A DNA stretch of 64,000 nucleotides from Pseudoruminococcus massiliensis (lineage in GTDB: Bacteria; Bacillota; Clostridia; Oscillospirales; Acutalibacteraceae), in NCBI RefSeq assembly GCF_900291955.1, contig NZ_OLMR01000008.1, forward strand, positions 20,089 through 84,088. The letters run 5' to 3'. The notes below the pieces were generated by a model. That model saw nothing but the letters and a program-made list of their open reading frames with translations. It searched no databases and was not told the DNA's origin. The position numbers and the translations under genes were made by a program. This document shows, piece by piece, positions 56,765-64,000 of the stretch. Each line of letters begins with the position of its first letter. The first letter of the stretch is position 1.

Positions 56765-57307
56765 TCAATAAATTACAGAAAGACGCTTTATACTTTCAAG
56801 CATCTTTCTGACTGGCGGAAGCACTAAAAGAATAAGAGTAATAAGTCCTTCTGTCAATACATAGCTTGCATTGTAAATTAAAACTGCACTAATTGCTATC
56901 ATATTATCATGAAAATCACCCACATATGTTGTATAAAAAATTAATCCTGAAACCTCATGGAAGAAAAGTCTGCCTAATATACCAAAAAGGTATCCATATA
57001 TTAAGCCATTTTTATTTTTTGAAAAGAATCCAGAAATGCCCAACGCTCCAAAAGCAAGCGGATAATCTAAAAGTACTTGTAATGGGTGTACAAAATAAGG
57101 TTCTAAAATAAATTGCAAAACACCATATGTGATAGATGCAATAAAACCTGTTGTTGGCCCATAGCAATAGCCAATCATACTTATAATAAGCATACTAAAA
57201 AGCGTAATTGAACCACCATTCGGCAAACTTGGCAATTTTATAATTGTTGAAACAACTATAGCTAAAGCAATCGCTAAACCTGCAAATGTAATTTGCTTTG
57301 TTTTCAT
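56765..57307 (-). CDS. thiT: Thiamine ECF transporter substrate-binding protein ThiT
   Basis: The 180-residue protein has six membrane segments and the ThiT signatures: PNGGSITLFSML, YGPTTGFIAS, YGVLQFILEPYFVHPLQVLLDYPLAFG. It binds thiamine and hands it to a shared EcfAA'T module encoded elsewhere. No TPP riboswitch was seen in the 80-bp leader, which is unusual for this family. It is the last core gene before the tRNA-Asn scar. Confidence 0.92.
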   Translation of the reverse strand: MKTKQITFAGLAIALAIVVSTIIKLPSLPNGGSITLFSMLIISMIGYCYGPTTGFIASITYGVLQFILEPYFVHPLQVLLDYPLAFGALGISGFFSKNKNGLIYGYLFGILGRLFFHEVSGLIFYTTYVGDFHDNMIAISAVLIYNASYVLTEGLITLILLVLPPVRKMLESIKRLSVIY

Positions 57308-57349
57308 ATAGAAACTCCTTGATTTAAAATCAAATATATCAATTTCAAA

Positions 57350-57389
57350 GAATAAAATAAAAAGCAGTAAGCAAAAAACTTACTGCTTT
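57350..57389 (-). terminator. tRNA-type terminator
   Basis: AAAGCAGTAAG/CTTACTGCTTT is a perfect 11-bp stem, followed on the minus strand by TTATTTTATT. It directly follows the tRNA-Asn 3' end, as it would for an intact tRNA gene. Confidence 0.85.
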
Positions 57390-57390
57390 A

Positions 57391-57445
57391 TGGCTCCCCC
57401 AACTGGGCTCGAACCAGTGACATCATGATTAACAGTCATGCGCTC
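57391..57445 (-). other. 3' fragment of tRNA-Asn(GTT), probable attachment-site scar
   Basis: On the minus strand the sequence from GAGCGCATGACTG through the anticodon loop (GTT), the variable loop, the T arm (GGTTCGAGCCC) and the acceptor end TGGGGGAGCCA is a normal tRNA-Asn 3' part. Upstream of GAGC the D arm and the 5' acceptor (expected TCCCCCA) are missing, replaced by CTACACTCGCCA. This is how an att site looks after an element has integrated into a tRNA gene; the intact copy would be at the far end of the island. Confidence 0.8.
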
Positions 57446-57483
57446 TGGCGAGTGTAGGGAAATAGCAGAATAAATATAAAATA

Positions 57484-59457
57484 CTAATTAAAATGTATTT
57501 TTAAATAATTTTTCATTTTTTCCTTTTGATGTAAAGTCTTTGGAATACCTAATTCAGATGAAATCATAGACAAGTGTTCAACATAATCCTCACTTGTCAT
57601 ATTACTCTTAACAAAGGAAGGTTTTATGCAATTCTCAACCTCGGGCCACTTAGCAGTATCATCATCTAACTTTAACAAAACATACTTAGCAAAATCATCA
57701 GGGTTTATAAAAATTGATTTCGAGTTAAAGTACTCTTTTTTTAAATTGAAATCTAGTATTATCATTTTTCTTAATGCCCTAAATACTTGGTATTGAATTT
57801 CATATTTTGACAATTGTGGTATAATTAATTTTCTCAATTGATATAAAAACATACTTAAATTTTTATTGCATACAACTTCCCTATGAATTGAAAATTCATT
57901 AAGAAGCGATAACAATTCTTCAATTGTAAATGAAGACTCAAATGCACCCAAGTAATCACTTTGTTCCAATACGCAGCATTTAATAACTACTATGTAAAAT
58001 AAATCAAAATATTTATCATCTTTAATCTGCAATATCAAGTTACTTGTTAAGCCACTTTCAAGATAATAAACAAGTTGACTAATAACATTGTCATCAATCC
58101 TGTGCGATATATTCGAATGCATTAATCTTTCAGAAACATATCCAACATCTACTTTATCTAAACTATAAATAGAAAAAAGTGATTTTAAGTTATCTATGTT
58201 TATGTATTCCCAATCGCTTCTAAATCTGTAAACAGAGTAGTATATGATCAAATAAGTAAAAATGTAAAATCTATCACTTACATTAAAAATTTCTGTCAAG
58301 TTTTTAATATCAACTGAATTATTAGAAATCATATTTTCAGTAATTTTCAGGCATAAATAACCCATCAAATTACAATCGCTGTTTACAATACTATAAATAG
58401 AAACAAAATTTTCAAAAGTTGCTGTACCAACAAAACAGCTACATAGTTCTTTTCTAATCGACCTTTTTATTTCATCTTGACAGAAGATTGAAACCGTTTT
58501 ATTTTCATAATTATTCATATATGCAAATAAGTATTCAATCGTTGCTTTTTTACTCATTGTATTATTATCTTGATATAGGCAATCAATAATTTCACAATAT
58601 CTCTTTTTTAAGCTATTCGAGTAAAAATCATCTGATAAATAATAATCAAAAAGAAGAATATTTATAATTAATTTGGTGAATGAATGTATATTGTTTTCGT
58701 CAATTTTTTCACAGTAGTTTTTTACAATAACCAGTAAGGCGTCAACCTCAAAACACTTATTAAATACCTTTTTAGCTTTATCACTAATAATAGCCGATTT
58801 GTCTTTGTTTAAATCTAACTTTCTATCATAATACCTTTCCAATATTTCAAGAGCAAACATATCATAATATATTTGTTCTTGCTTTGCTTCATTTTTATTA
58901 TCATCCGAAACTATAACTTTTGCCAATTTATTTGAAATATTAAGGAAATTTTTTGAATTAATTTCTTGTGAATAAAAAAAGTTATTGTCTTTGAGGAACT
59001 TTTCATAAGCTTTTGTAACCACTCTTATGGAAATCATATTTCTTGTCTTATTCATACCTAAAACATATTTAGCTATTTGAAATAGCAATAAAAACATGAC
59101 ACCAAAATACAACATAATTGCAATTATATCAATAATAATCATAGTATTTACTACTATCTTTGGCGTAACATATATCACACGAATTGCAGGCAATGAAATT
59201 ATTTCGAATAATATTAGAACTAAAAACAGCTTACTCTTTACTAAGCTAAGAATGGTTACATTATCCTTTAATTCTAATTCAAAGATATTATACCCAAGAT
59301 AAAAATTACTTCGTTGATCATTTTTTTGATGATCACAAAGAAATTGAAAAGAAGCTAAAACAATACCAAATATTGTAATCTGACCGACAAGTAATGAAAT
59401 ATAATTTTCCATTATTACATTAAACATTTTATTAATTCCGCAAATATCAAAAAACAT
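57484..59457 (-). CDS. Multi-TM protein with large cytosolic helical domain
   Basis: 657 residues from ATG 59457 (AAAAGG upstream); GTG 59481 is possible. Three or four membrane segments lie in residues 18-140, followed by a 500-residue, mainly helical cytosolic region with no motif I recognise (repeat-like spans such as YCEKIDENNIHSFTKLIINI). It starts 15-40 bp after the TIR gene and is thus in its operon. Position and topology suggest a membrane effector or an envelope-bound partner of the TIR protein; this is inference. AT content is even higher than in the core. Confidence 0.75.
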   Translation of the reverse strand: MFFDICGINKMFNVIMENYISLLVGQITIFGIVLASFQFLCDHQKNDQRSNFYLGYNIFELELKDNVTILSLVKSKLFLVLILFEIISLPAIRVIYVTPKIVVNTMIIIDIIAIMLYFGVMFLLLFQIAKYVLGMNKTRNMISIRVVTKAYEKFLKDNNFFYSQEINSKNFLNISNKLAKVIVSDDNKNEAKQEQIYYDMFALEILERYYDRKLDLNKDKSAIISDKAKKVFNKCFEVDALLVIVKNYCEKIDENNIHSFTKLIINILLFDYYLSDDFYSNSLKKRYCEIIDCLYQDNNTMSKKATIEYLFAYMNNYENKTVSIFCQDEIKRSIRKELCSCFVGTATFENFVSIYSIVNSDCNLMGYLCLKITENMISNNSVDIKNLTEIFNVSDRFYIFTYLIIYYSVYRFRSDWEYINIDNLKSLFSIYSLDKVDVGYVSERLMHSNISHRIDDNVISQLVYYLESGLTSNLILQIKDDKYFDLFYIVVIKCCVLEQSDYLGAFESSFTIEELLSLLNEFSIHREVVCNKNLSMFLYQLRKLIIPQLSKYEIQYQVFRALRKMIILDFNLKKEYFNSKSIFINPDDFAKYVLLKLDDDTAKWPEVENCIKPSFVKSNMTSEDYVEHLSMISSELGIPKTLHQKEKMKNYLKIHFN

Positions 59458-59496
59458 TTTTATCTTTTTCCTTTTTGGCACAATTTTGTCAGTAAA

Positions 59497-60684
59497 TTAC
59501 GCATGTAACTTGAGCGAGATATTTTTATAGTCAGGCGCAACAAACCAATCAGTTTTTAAAGGCGCTACAATAAACTCAGAATTTTCAATACATCTCTTAT
59601 CAATAACAAACATCGGTCTATCTAGTTGCAAAAAATAATTCAACTCATATTTACACCATACAGAATTTTTTGAATTCTCTGATTCAACAAAAATAAGTGC
59701 TTTTGATTGAAGTAATCTTTTTTCTATCACTCTAAGTGTAGCATCACACATTAGATTACGTTTCAAATAATCTGCATCACTTATCCAATCACAAAATACG
59801 TTATTTCCCTGTTGATTTTCATACACTATCAATTTTTGTACAGAAAAACTATCTTTACTACTGTGAGAAATAAAAAAATCATATTCTTTTATTTTTTGTT
59901 CTTTTGAATTCTCTATACGGTATTCAAGTTCATAAGGATTTTTAGGTATATGATATGTTTGATTTGGATAAACATCTCTTAAGAATATTTTTCTTTTTTT
60001 ATTTCTTGTGTGTACTTGCATATATTTTTGTTTTCTTGCTCGTGGCTGGTAACTAAAACTCTGTAAATGATAGAACGCCTCCCAGCGTAACTGTTTATTG
60101 AGTTCTGTATCATTTATTTTAAAGAAAAACCGAATAATTTTCGGACTATAGTATTTTTTTAGTTCTAAAAGGATATATAACCTGTCCTTTTGACTTGTAT
60201 TTTTTCGTTCATAAAATCCTATCAGTTGATCTAAATATGCAGGAGTAATTTGTTGAGTTTTTGCTAAAGCTTTTTCTATTTTCTGATCTATTCGTTCTAT
60301 TTTTGGTCTTCGTTTACTCCATAATGCTTCTTTTGCTTTTAAAAAATCTTCTTCCGAAAAAGAATCAGAATAGTGTTTCTTGTATTCAAAAGAGGTAACT
60401 TTTTTATACAAACTAACACTTTGAAGCAACCTCTCAGGTTTCTTCATACCATAGCGAATTTTCCCAAAGCGTTTCTTTAAATACTTATCCTTTTGCTGAT
60501 AGTAAGAATATTTATATTTAACAGAATTCCATTCGTGGGGATAATAATGTTTTAGTAATGCTATTATATCACTTTCTTTGTAATATTGCGGCAATAAAGG
60601 TAATAAAGATTTTATCTGTTTTTGCCACATTTGCAAGATATCTCTAATTTCATGTTCATAAATATGTTTTGTTACGCCAGACAT
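59497..60684 (-). CDS. TIR-domain protein with novel N-terminal region
   Basis: 395 residues. The N-terminal 260 residues are basic and helical (KDKYLKKRFGKIRYGMKKP, LYILLELKKYYS) with no known domain. Residues about 265-372 form a TIR domain: YDFFISHSSKDSFSVQKL (first strand and BB side), FCDW, ALIFVESENSKNS and WCKYELNYF with putative catalytic E347. TIR domains of bacterial defence proteins cleave NAD+ or make ADP-ribose-derived signals. It is encoded between the small membrane protein and the large membrane protein, suggesting a shared system. Confidence 0.85.
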   Translation of the reverse strand: MSGVTKHIYEHEIRDILQMWQKQIKSLLPLLPQYYKESDIIALLKHYYPHEWNSVKYKYSYYQQKDKYLKKRFGKIRYGMKKPERLLQSVSLYKKVTSFEYKKHYSDSFSEEDFLKAKEALWSKRRPKIERIDQKIEKALAKTQQITPAYLDQLIGFYERKNTSQKDRLYILLELKKYYSPKIIRFFFKINDTELNKQLRWEAFYHLQSFSYQPRARKQKYMQVHTRNKKRKIFLRDVYPNQTYHIPKNPYELEYRIENSKEQKIKEYDFFISHSSKDSFSVQKLIVYENQQGNNVFCDWISDADYLKRNLMCDATLRVIEKRLLQSKALIFVESENSKNSVWCKYELNYFLQLDRPMFVIDKRCIENSEFIVAPLKTDWFVAPDYKNISLKLHA

Positions 60685-60709
60685 TTTCTTACTTCATTCT
60701 CCCAAGGCA

Positions 60710-61066
60710 TTAAATATGAGTGATTATAATAACACAAGTGCAAATCAACGCAAGCGGTATGTAAAACCATATTTCTGTTTTTGATAATAAACTAGAACAA
60801 AATGTATTTTTCACTGGATTATTTGCATAATTTGATACATTTAATGAAAAGTCTATATCGTTTTCATCTTTCATACGAACATCATTATATAAAGTTCTAT
60901 ATAGCCGTTCTTGCCATAAATAATATGCATCTAAAAACCAAAAAACAATAACCGGTACATAAGTAATAAGAAAATACATTTTATCTGATTCTTTACTTGC
61001 CAAAGCAAAAATACCTGATGCTAATGTTACTGCCCAACCTTTGAGTTTAAAAGAATTACTCGCCAT
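60710..61066 (-). CDS. Small two- to three-TM protein, start region damaged
   Basis: 118 residues as opened by ATG 61066. Membrane segments lie at about 10-24, 30-50 and 98-117, with WFLDAYYLWQERLYRTLY between. It resembles small membrane proteins found beside TIR/SLOG defence genes (2TM effector-like); not certain. The codons just upstream still read LKHLELIQGVINQ in frame, without a start codon; one extra base would join them to an ATG at 61116. So the gene is either frameshifted by one base or uses the internal ATG. Confidence 0.65.
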   Translation of the reverse strand: MASNSFKLKGWAVTLASGIFALASKESDKMYFLITYVPVIVFWFLDAYYLWQERLYRTLYNDVRMKDENDIDFSLNVSNYANNPVKNTFCSSLLSKTEIWFYIPLALICTCVIIITHI

Positions 61067-61126
61067 TTGATTAATAACACCCTGAATTAATTCTAAATGC
61101 TTTAATTATTATCCATAATTTCACCA

Positions 61127-61343
61127 TTATTGGTTATGTAATTTTGCAGCTTTTTCTACCCATGAACCTAAGTTATAATATCCATCATCAAGTTTATAAT
61201 CATAAACACCATCACAAATCTCATCAAAATAGACAATCCTAAACTAATATTTGAATAATCACTAAACTCACCTTGCTGAAAAATCTTTATTTTACCAACA
61301 CCTCAACTATTATCATCTTTTTAATTATTATAACTTTTATCAT
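61127..61343 (-). pseudogene. Decayed gene between TIR genes
   Basis: An ATG overlapping the ThsB-like stop (61341-61343) opens only 18 codons. Coding-like sequence continues in two other frames: KIFQQGEFSDYSNISLG, then IVYFDEICDGVYDYKLDDG and YYNLGSWVEKAAKLHNQ up to a TAA at 61127-61129. Two single-base shifts would restore one ORF of about 70 codons. I do not recognise the family. It shows that this operon once had a further gene. Confidence 0.5.
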
Positions 61344-62041
61344 ATTGTTTTGGCTATATCGTACTCTTCCTGATTATCTTGAATTGAATAGGCCCTATCA
61401 ATATATTTATCTACATTATCAACAAAATCATTCCATTTAACACAAAGCATATAATTGCATTCTCCATGATATATGTAATTGTTGTTGTCGCATTGCTCTT
61501 TATCAGGACTTTTCTGATTAAACATATTTTTACTCATAATTGTAAAAATCCTATCTGAGTCGTTATTATAATGAGTACACTTTTTGGTGCAACAATCTTT
61601 TTGATATGTAAAATAATCATAATTACCATATATATCAGGAATAATTACGGCAATTAATGCATTCGTTTTACTTGTCACTGAATTTCCACTGGAATCAATC
61701 CTTGAAATTTCTTTAAGTGAATAAGATATTTCCTGAGGAATCCACTGATGTTTTTCAGCTTTATACTTTTCTCTCATTCCTTTCGATAACATAACAATTG
61801 TAAGCGTACTGTCGTATATACGATTTTTTAACTTCTCCCAAATTGTATCATCTGATAACTGAGATAAATCCTCACCATCAGATTCACCTTTATAAATATG
61901 TTCTGTTTTATTTTTCAATGTTTTTTCAAGTTCATCAACATAATCTCTAACAGTACATAATCCTCCCTTGCCTTTCGTACCAATAATATTTTCTACATTA
62001 TTATCTCCATATTTATATGAAACGAAAATTTTATTCCCCAT
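61340..62041 (-). CDS. ThsB-like TIR protein (MTH538/DUF1863 type)
   Basis: 233 residues. The start KIFVSYKYGD, the insert TVRDYVDELEK, HIYKGESDGEDLSQLSDDTIWEKL, STLTIVMLS and HQWIPQEISYSLKEI with putative catalytic E104 match the TIR-like family that includes Thoeris ThsB. ThsB proteins sense infection and turn NAD+ into an ADP-ribose-derived signal. The C-terminal 90 residues are Cys-rich (seven Cys). It begins 2 bp after the TIR-TIR-SLOG gene ends, so both are one unit. Confidence 0.88.
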   Translation of the reverse strand: MGNKIFVSYKYGDNNVENIIGTKGKGGLCTVRDYVDELEKTLKNKTEHIYKGESDGEDLSQLSDDTIWEKLKNRIYDSTLTIVMLSKGMREKYKAEKHQWIPQEISYSLKEISRIDSSGNSVTSKTNALIAVIIPDIYGNYDYFTYQKDCCTKKCTHYNNDSDRIFTIMSKNMFNQKSPDKEQCDNNNYIYHGECNYMLCVKWNDFVDNVDKYIDRAYSIQDNQEEYDIAKTI

Positions 62042-62043
62042 AC

Positions 62044-63888
62044 TTATTCCTCGCTGACATTTTGTTTTATATAATCAATGACTAATCTGGCAGATTTTTT
62101 ATAATCGATACCTTGCATAAGACTGGTATTTAGCTCCTTGGATGCATCATTTAATTCGTTCCAATTATCATTTTTAGCATAATCTTCTGCAATTATCGAT
62201 GAACAGCCGCCAACAGAACCAATCAAAAATACTGGTATTCCCTTACTTTTTGCTATGGTGATCTCCTCTCTAATACCTTCTTCACTCTTATTTTCTTTTA
62301 TTTTCCCACCTAAACAAATTAATGCTTTTACATTTTCTCTTTCAATTAGTTTTTTTCTTAACTCTGTAAGGCTTAAAGTCTGATTATTATCAACTTCGTC
62401 TACCTCTATAGGAGTACATCTATTCTTAAAATTTGAAATATTATTATGCGATACAAAATAATTAGAAATATACATCTTGACTTTTTCTACATGATTTTCT
62501 GTAACAATTTTTGCAGTATCAAAAATTAATTCCTGAAACGTCGGATGTGCTCCAAAACACAAATTAAAGCCTTCTTTAAGTATCTCTTTCGCAAAACAAA
62601 TTAAAGAGTAAGTTAAATTTTGCTTAAAAATTTCATCGCCGTCAGGGAAAGCTCCCGAAATAACAATATCATAAGGTAAATCTGCTGAATTACCTTTTAG
62701 ATATTTAAAATAGGTATAATAAAAATCATCGAAATTATCGGATAGGATATCGTCATATTTAGTACGGGTAATTACTCTTTTTGAAAGCATTACTGCTGAG
62801 TCAAACTCTGATGATGAGTAACGTGCTAAGGTGCTTTTTAAGTCATCCGCATCAGATTGTTTCGGTATTCTTCCAAAAAATTGTACAAACTGATTAATTG
62901 TCCTTTGGGGATAGCTATAACCTTTCCTTGGTAATGATAAAGTATAAAGCATTTTTGTGTCATTAACTAATTCCAACTTATCATTCAACAAATCAGTAAT
63001 ACAGTTCATTTCATCATAAACATCATTACTTTTATCTAAAAGTATTTCATATGATTTATCCAAAATCTGATCTGCTATTTCATTAAGCTTATCTTGATTA
63101 CAAAAATCGTCTTCTAAATACTCAAGATGTGGTTTTTCAGAAGGCATATACCTTAAACCTTTTATGTCCGGATTACCAATTTTAACCCAAAGAATCGGAA
63201 TATTGTTTATTAGTGCATACAATATCTCTTTAAGTATCCAGTCTGAAGTTGTAGAAAGCTCGGTATGAAAAAACACAAGTACATCACTATAAGCCAATGC
63301 GGTATCAATAACTTCTTGTGCATTCTCTCCAATATTAACATTTACTATATCTCGAAAATATTCCTTCTCTGGTGCTATGACTTTTAAAATATCACAAATA
63401 GAAGCTGTAATTTCTTCTCCATCCATTCGTCTATGACTCAGAAAAATATTTATATTGTCATTACAAATTGTAGGCATACATTCAGAAATAATCTTACGTG
63501 CAAAAACTTTAGCTGTGACCTCTATGTAACTATTCGACAAATTTCTCCTTCTTAATTGATCATAAACATCAAAACTTTGCTTACCAGAAACAATAGCAGG
63601 TGGAATCCTGTCATCTTTACAAAAAGCTACAGGAAATATTTTTGATTTTTTTAACTTTGCTTTTTTGAGAAATTCATTATTTGTACCTATACAGTCATTA
63701 AAAATTATCACAATTGAATCGGCGTCCAACTGTAAACTGAATTTTTTATAATTTGTTTTATGAACACAAAAATACTCAATTCCAAAACGATCAAACTGGT
63801 ATTTGATAATATCAGCAAAAAACATAACTTCGCTTGTATTTTCCTTATCACATATTGTAGCAATTGGCTCTAATATATATACCTTCAT
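62044..63888 (-). CDS. TIR-TIR-SLOG protein (Thoeris-like effector)
   Basis: 614 residues in three parts. 1-137: a degenerate TIR-like fold (MKVYILEP, DSIVIIFNDC) without a clear catalytic Glu. 145-275: a full TIR domain (INIFLSHRRMDGEE, YFRD, SDVLVFFHTELSTTSDW, putative E221). 405-600: a SLOG domain of the Sir2/TIR-associating kind (YDIVISGAFPDGDE, FNLCFGAHPTF, ALICLGG, EEITIAKSKGIPVFLIGSVGG). In Thoeris the SLOG domain binds the TIR-made signal and activates the attached effector; here the effector would be the second TIR (NAD+ depletion). ATG 63888; the promoter is not clear and upstream DNA ends at the window edge. Confidence 0.88.
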   Translation of the reverse strand: MKVYILEPIATICDKENTSEVMFFADIIKYQFDRFGIEYFCVHKTNYKKFSLQLDADSIVIIFNDCIGTNNEFLKKAKLKKSKIFPVAFCKDDRIPPAIVSGKQSFDVYDQLRRRNLSNSYIEVTAKVFARKIISECMPTICNDNINIFLSHRRMDGEEITASICDILKVIAPEKEYFRDIVNVNIGENAQEVIDTALAYSDVLVFFHTELSTTSDWILKEILYALINNIPILWVKIGNPDIKGLRYMPSEKPHLEYLEDDFCNQDKLNEIADQILDKSYEILLDKSNDVYDEMNCITDLLNDKLELVNDTKMLYTLSLPRKGYSYPQRTINQFVQFFGRIPKQSDADDLKSTLARYSSSEFDSAVMLSKRVITRTKYDDILSDNFDDFYYTYFKYLKGNSADLPYDIVISGAFPDGDEIFKQNLTYSLICFAKEILKEGFNLCFGAHPTFQELIFDTAKIVTENHVEKVKMYISNYFVSHNNISNFKNRCTPIEVDEVDNNQTLSLTELRKKLIERENVKALICLGGKIKENKSEEGIREEITIAKSKGIPVFLIGSVGGCSSIIAEDYAKNDNWNELNDASKELNTSLMQGIDYKKSARLVIDYIKQNVSEE

Positions 63889-64000
63889 AATTTAATTCTC
63901 ACTTTCTTTTATAATAAGTTTATTTGTATTTTCTGTTTTAGATAATAGATAACTAAGAATTATCTTTCCTTGATGGTTTAAATTAATTTGGAGGAAAAAT

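Noticed and set aside
57391..57470. Complete tRNA-Asn gene
   Set aside because: The 3' half is perfect but the D arm and the 5' acceptor strand cannot be formed; only TCCC of the acceptor could pair.

Overview
The window looks like a chromosomal segment of a low-GC, spore-forming gut clostridium, probably of the Ruminococcaceae/Oscillospiraceae type. This rests on SpoVT and YtfJ (sporulation), a SCIFF ranthipeptide with its radical SAM maturase, a Phe T-box leader, IreB, CD1247-type and DUF2953 proteins, bacterial S21, ThiT and a type I pullulanase with an NTGD-like sorting tail. Species cannot be assigned from the sequence alone.

Three blocks can be seen. (1) Positions 1-9.7 kb are visibly GC-richer. 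All protein genes except the IS remnant are on the minus strand: a seven-TM sensor, a histidine kinase, a LuxR-type response regulator, a receiver-like protein whose phospho-Asp is Glu, and a very Cys-rich secreted protein that runs off the left edge. The block ends in a broken IS3-family insertion sequence, a truncated mobile-element ORF, stacked terminators and the 3' end of tRNA-Pro. It reads as acquired DNA next to a tRNA. (2) About 9.7-57.4 kb is the AT-rich core. The left half is mostly plus strand: spoVT, a MoxR/DUF58/transglutaminase operon, tRNA-Arg, ligA, aconitase, NADP-isocitrate dehydrogenase and rex, an aminotransferase, secDF, the SCIFF pair, a CAP protein and a CPA2 antiporter. 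The pullulanase and a lipoprotein interrupt on the minus strand. From 35.5 kb on all genes are minus strand: cca, DUF3783, Nudix, engB, lon, ireB, T-box/pheST, NADAR, rluB, dacF, ytfJ, DUF2953, scpBA, an M50 protease, CD1247-like, efp, pepP, aroQ, yqeG, rpsU, an acetyltransferase-like gene and thiT. (3) From about 57.4 kb to the right edge there is a candidate anti-phage island. It starts at a 55-nt 3' fragment of tRNA-Asn, a typical attachment-site scar. It encodes, in transcription order, a TIR-TIR-SLOG protein, a ThsB-like TIR protein, a decayed gene, a small membrane protein with a damaged start, a second TIR protein with a new kind of N-terminal region, and a 650-residue membrane protein.

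The most interesting part is block 3. A TIR enzyme with a SLOG sensor is the logic of Thoeris, where TIR enzymes make ADP-ribose-derived signals that SLOG domains sense. The extra TIR/membrane pair next to it could be a second effector arm or an independent system. Other points of interest are two nearly identical 177-bp repeats inside the pheST leader, between the T-box terminator and pheS, a family of multi-hairpin intergenic repeats, a possible short terminated RNA upstream of moxR, a structured leader on the antiporter mRNA, and the sensor/pseudo-receiver/Cys-rich-protein cluster.

No integrase, CRISPR array, rRNA or replication origin was seen. Calls rest on reading motifs and family resemblance by eye; no database search was possible.
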